From: Candidatus Collierbacteria bacterium
GTDB lineage: Bacteria; Patescibacteriota; Microgenomatia; UBA1400; MFAQ01
DNA: 5,886 nucleotides
Direction: 5' to 3'
Assembly: GCA_003531665.1 (NCBI GenBank)
Contig: DQFC01000028.1
Location: forward strand, 1-5,886
The translations under genes and the position numbers were made by a program. Each line of letters opens with the position of its first letter. Position 1 is the stretch's first letter. A model generated the notes under the pieces. It made no database searches, was not told the origin of the DNA, and saw only the letters and a list, made by a program, of their open reading frames with translations. This document shows, one piece after another, positions 5,322-5,886 of this stretch.

Positions 5322-5885
5322 TTACCGGAGAAATCTGTGGAGAATGGTGTAACCTCCCAAGGATAGAAGTACCGATCCGAAAAGATTACTGACGACCGCC
5401 GTCCACATATAACGCCCAAACGGTACATGATAGACTCCGCCGGCTATGGAGACGATTTTTCCACCGACTTGAGGAATAAACCGACCGAAAATTAGAAAGA
5501 TTATTGAGTCGGCAGGGAATTTGTCTAAACCGAATGGGAGATGCCGTTTTTGTTTGCTGAAATCCGCCAACGAACCGATTCCTTTACCGATGAAGTATTC
5601 TATAGCGGCGGCGAGATTGTTTCCCATCCAGGAGACAAGAATTCCAACCAGAGGACCAAAAATGGCCCCGTTCAAAATTACAATTGGGTCGGTGGGGATG
5701 GGGGTAGCGGATAGAATACCCATAAGAAGGACTGAGAATAGGGGGCCGGCGATTCCGGTGGTAGGGATCAACTTTTCCAAGGCCCGAAAATCTTGCCGGA
5801 AGTAGATGAGTAATCCGATAGGGAGGCCAAAGGTGAGTAATATTAAAAGAACATTGCGGAAAATTGTTAACACCTTGTTGCTCAT
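5322..5885 (-). CDS. VTT/DedA-type integral membrane protein (TVP38/TMEM64-like)
   Basis: 187 aa, strongly hydrophobic. Membrane segments are visible at about 10-29, 46-60, 68-98 (probably re-entrant plus helix), 127-149 and 157-181. The VTT (SNARE-associated/DedA) domain shows in LNGAIFGPLVGILVSWMGNN (71-90) followed by EYFIGKGIG (96-104), and in FGRFIPQVGG (133-142) followed by SIAGGVYHVPFGRY (146-159). The Gly-rich reentrant loop and the Arg135-Phe-Ile-Pro motif are family hallmarks. DedA/VTT proteins act in the cytoplasmic membrane; some flip undecaprenyl phosphate or phospholipids and others affect envelope homeostasis, and which applies here cannot be told. The ATG at 5883-5885 gives a sensible short cytoplasmic N terminus (MSNK), but only one base lies beyond it, so the SD is unseen and a start further upstream is possible. 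No terminator hairpin was found between this gene and the convergent hydrolase. Confidence 0.85.
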   Translation of the reverse strand: MSNKVLTIFRNVLLILLTFGLPIGLLIYFRQDFRALEKLIPTTGIAGPLFSVLLMGILSATPIPTDPIVILNGAIFGPLVGILVSWMGNNLAAAIEYFIGKGIGSLADFSKQKRHLPFGLDKFPADSIIFLIFGRFIPQVGGKIVSIAGGVYHVPFGRYMWTAVVSNLFGSVLLSLGGYTILHRFLR

Positions 5886-5886
5886 G

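Noticed and set aside
5300..5345. Possible bidirectional terminator between the convergent hydrolase and VTT genes
   Set aside because: There is an A-run, but no stem of useful length or GC content was found around it.

Overview
The window looks like ordinary bacterial DNA: standard code, good Shine-Dalgarno (SD) sites, TTGACA-type promoters and a Rho-independent terminator. It cannot be placed in a phylum from this sequence alone. GC appears moderate and uneven, higher in the left third than in the centre. No transposase, integrase, tRNA, rRNA or CRISPR array was seen.

Layout. A minus-strand gene runs off the left edge; only its start, encoding a signal peptide, is visible (1-128). A strong terminator (173-201) closes a tight four-gene minus-strand operon (214-4517). 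In transcription order the operon encodes a PP2C-like phosphatase (245 aa), a Ser/Thr-kinase-like protein with a zinc ribbon and a probable beta-propeller tail (621 aa), an enlarged nicotinamidase-like cysteine hydrolase (310 aa) and a von Willebrand factor A (VWA) protein (238 aa). Gaps between the genes are only 12 to 22 bases. A divergent intergenic region (4518-4695) holds a consensus-like minus-strand promoter, a perfect 17-base palindrome over the predicted operon start site, and a weaker plus-strand promoter. To the right are a plus-strand alpha/beta hydrolase of the dienelactone-hydrolase-like type (4696-5316) and, convergent with it, a VTT/DedA-type membrane protein (5322-5885).

How the genes may work together. 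Kinase + PP2C + VWA matches the TerY-P triad described by comparative genomics of tellurium-resistance-related stress systems, and resembles E. coli YegI/YegK/YegL. The kinase and phosphatase would set the phosphorylation state of a shared target, and the VWA protein would be a metal-dependent scaffold or substrate. The unusual part is the intact Asp/Lys/Cys nicotinamidase-like enzyme between kinase and VWA, which suggests that signalling is coupled to nicotinamide/NAD or a related amide metabolite. That link is inference. The operon seems to be controlled as one unit, probably by a repressor encoded elsewhere that binds the palindrome. All four ribosome-binding sites share a self-complementary design next to the start codon.
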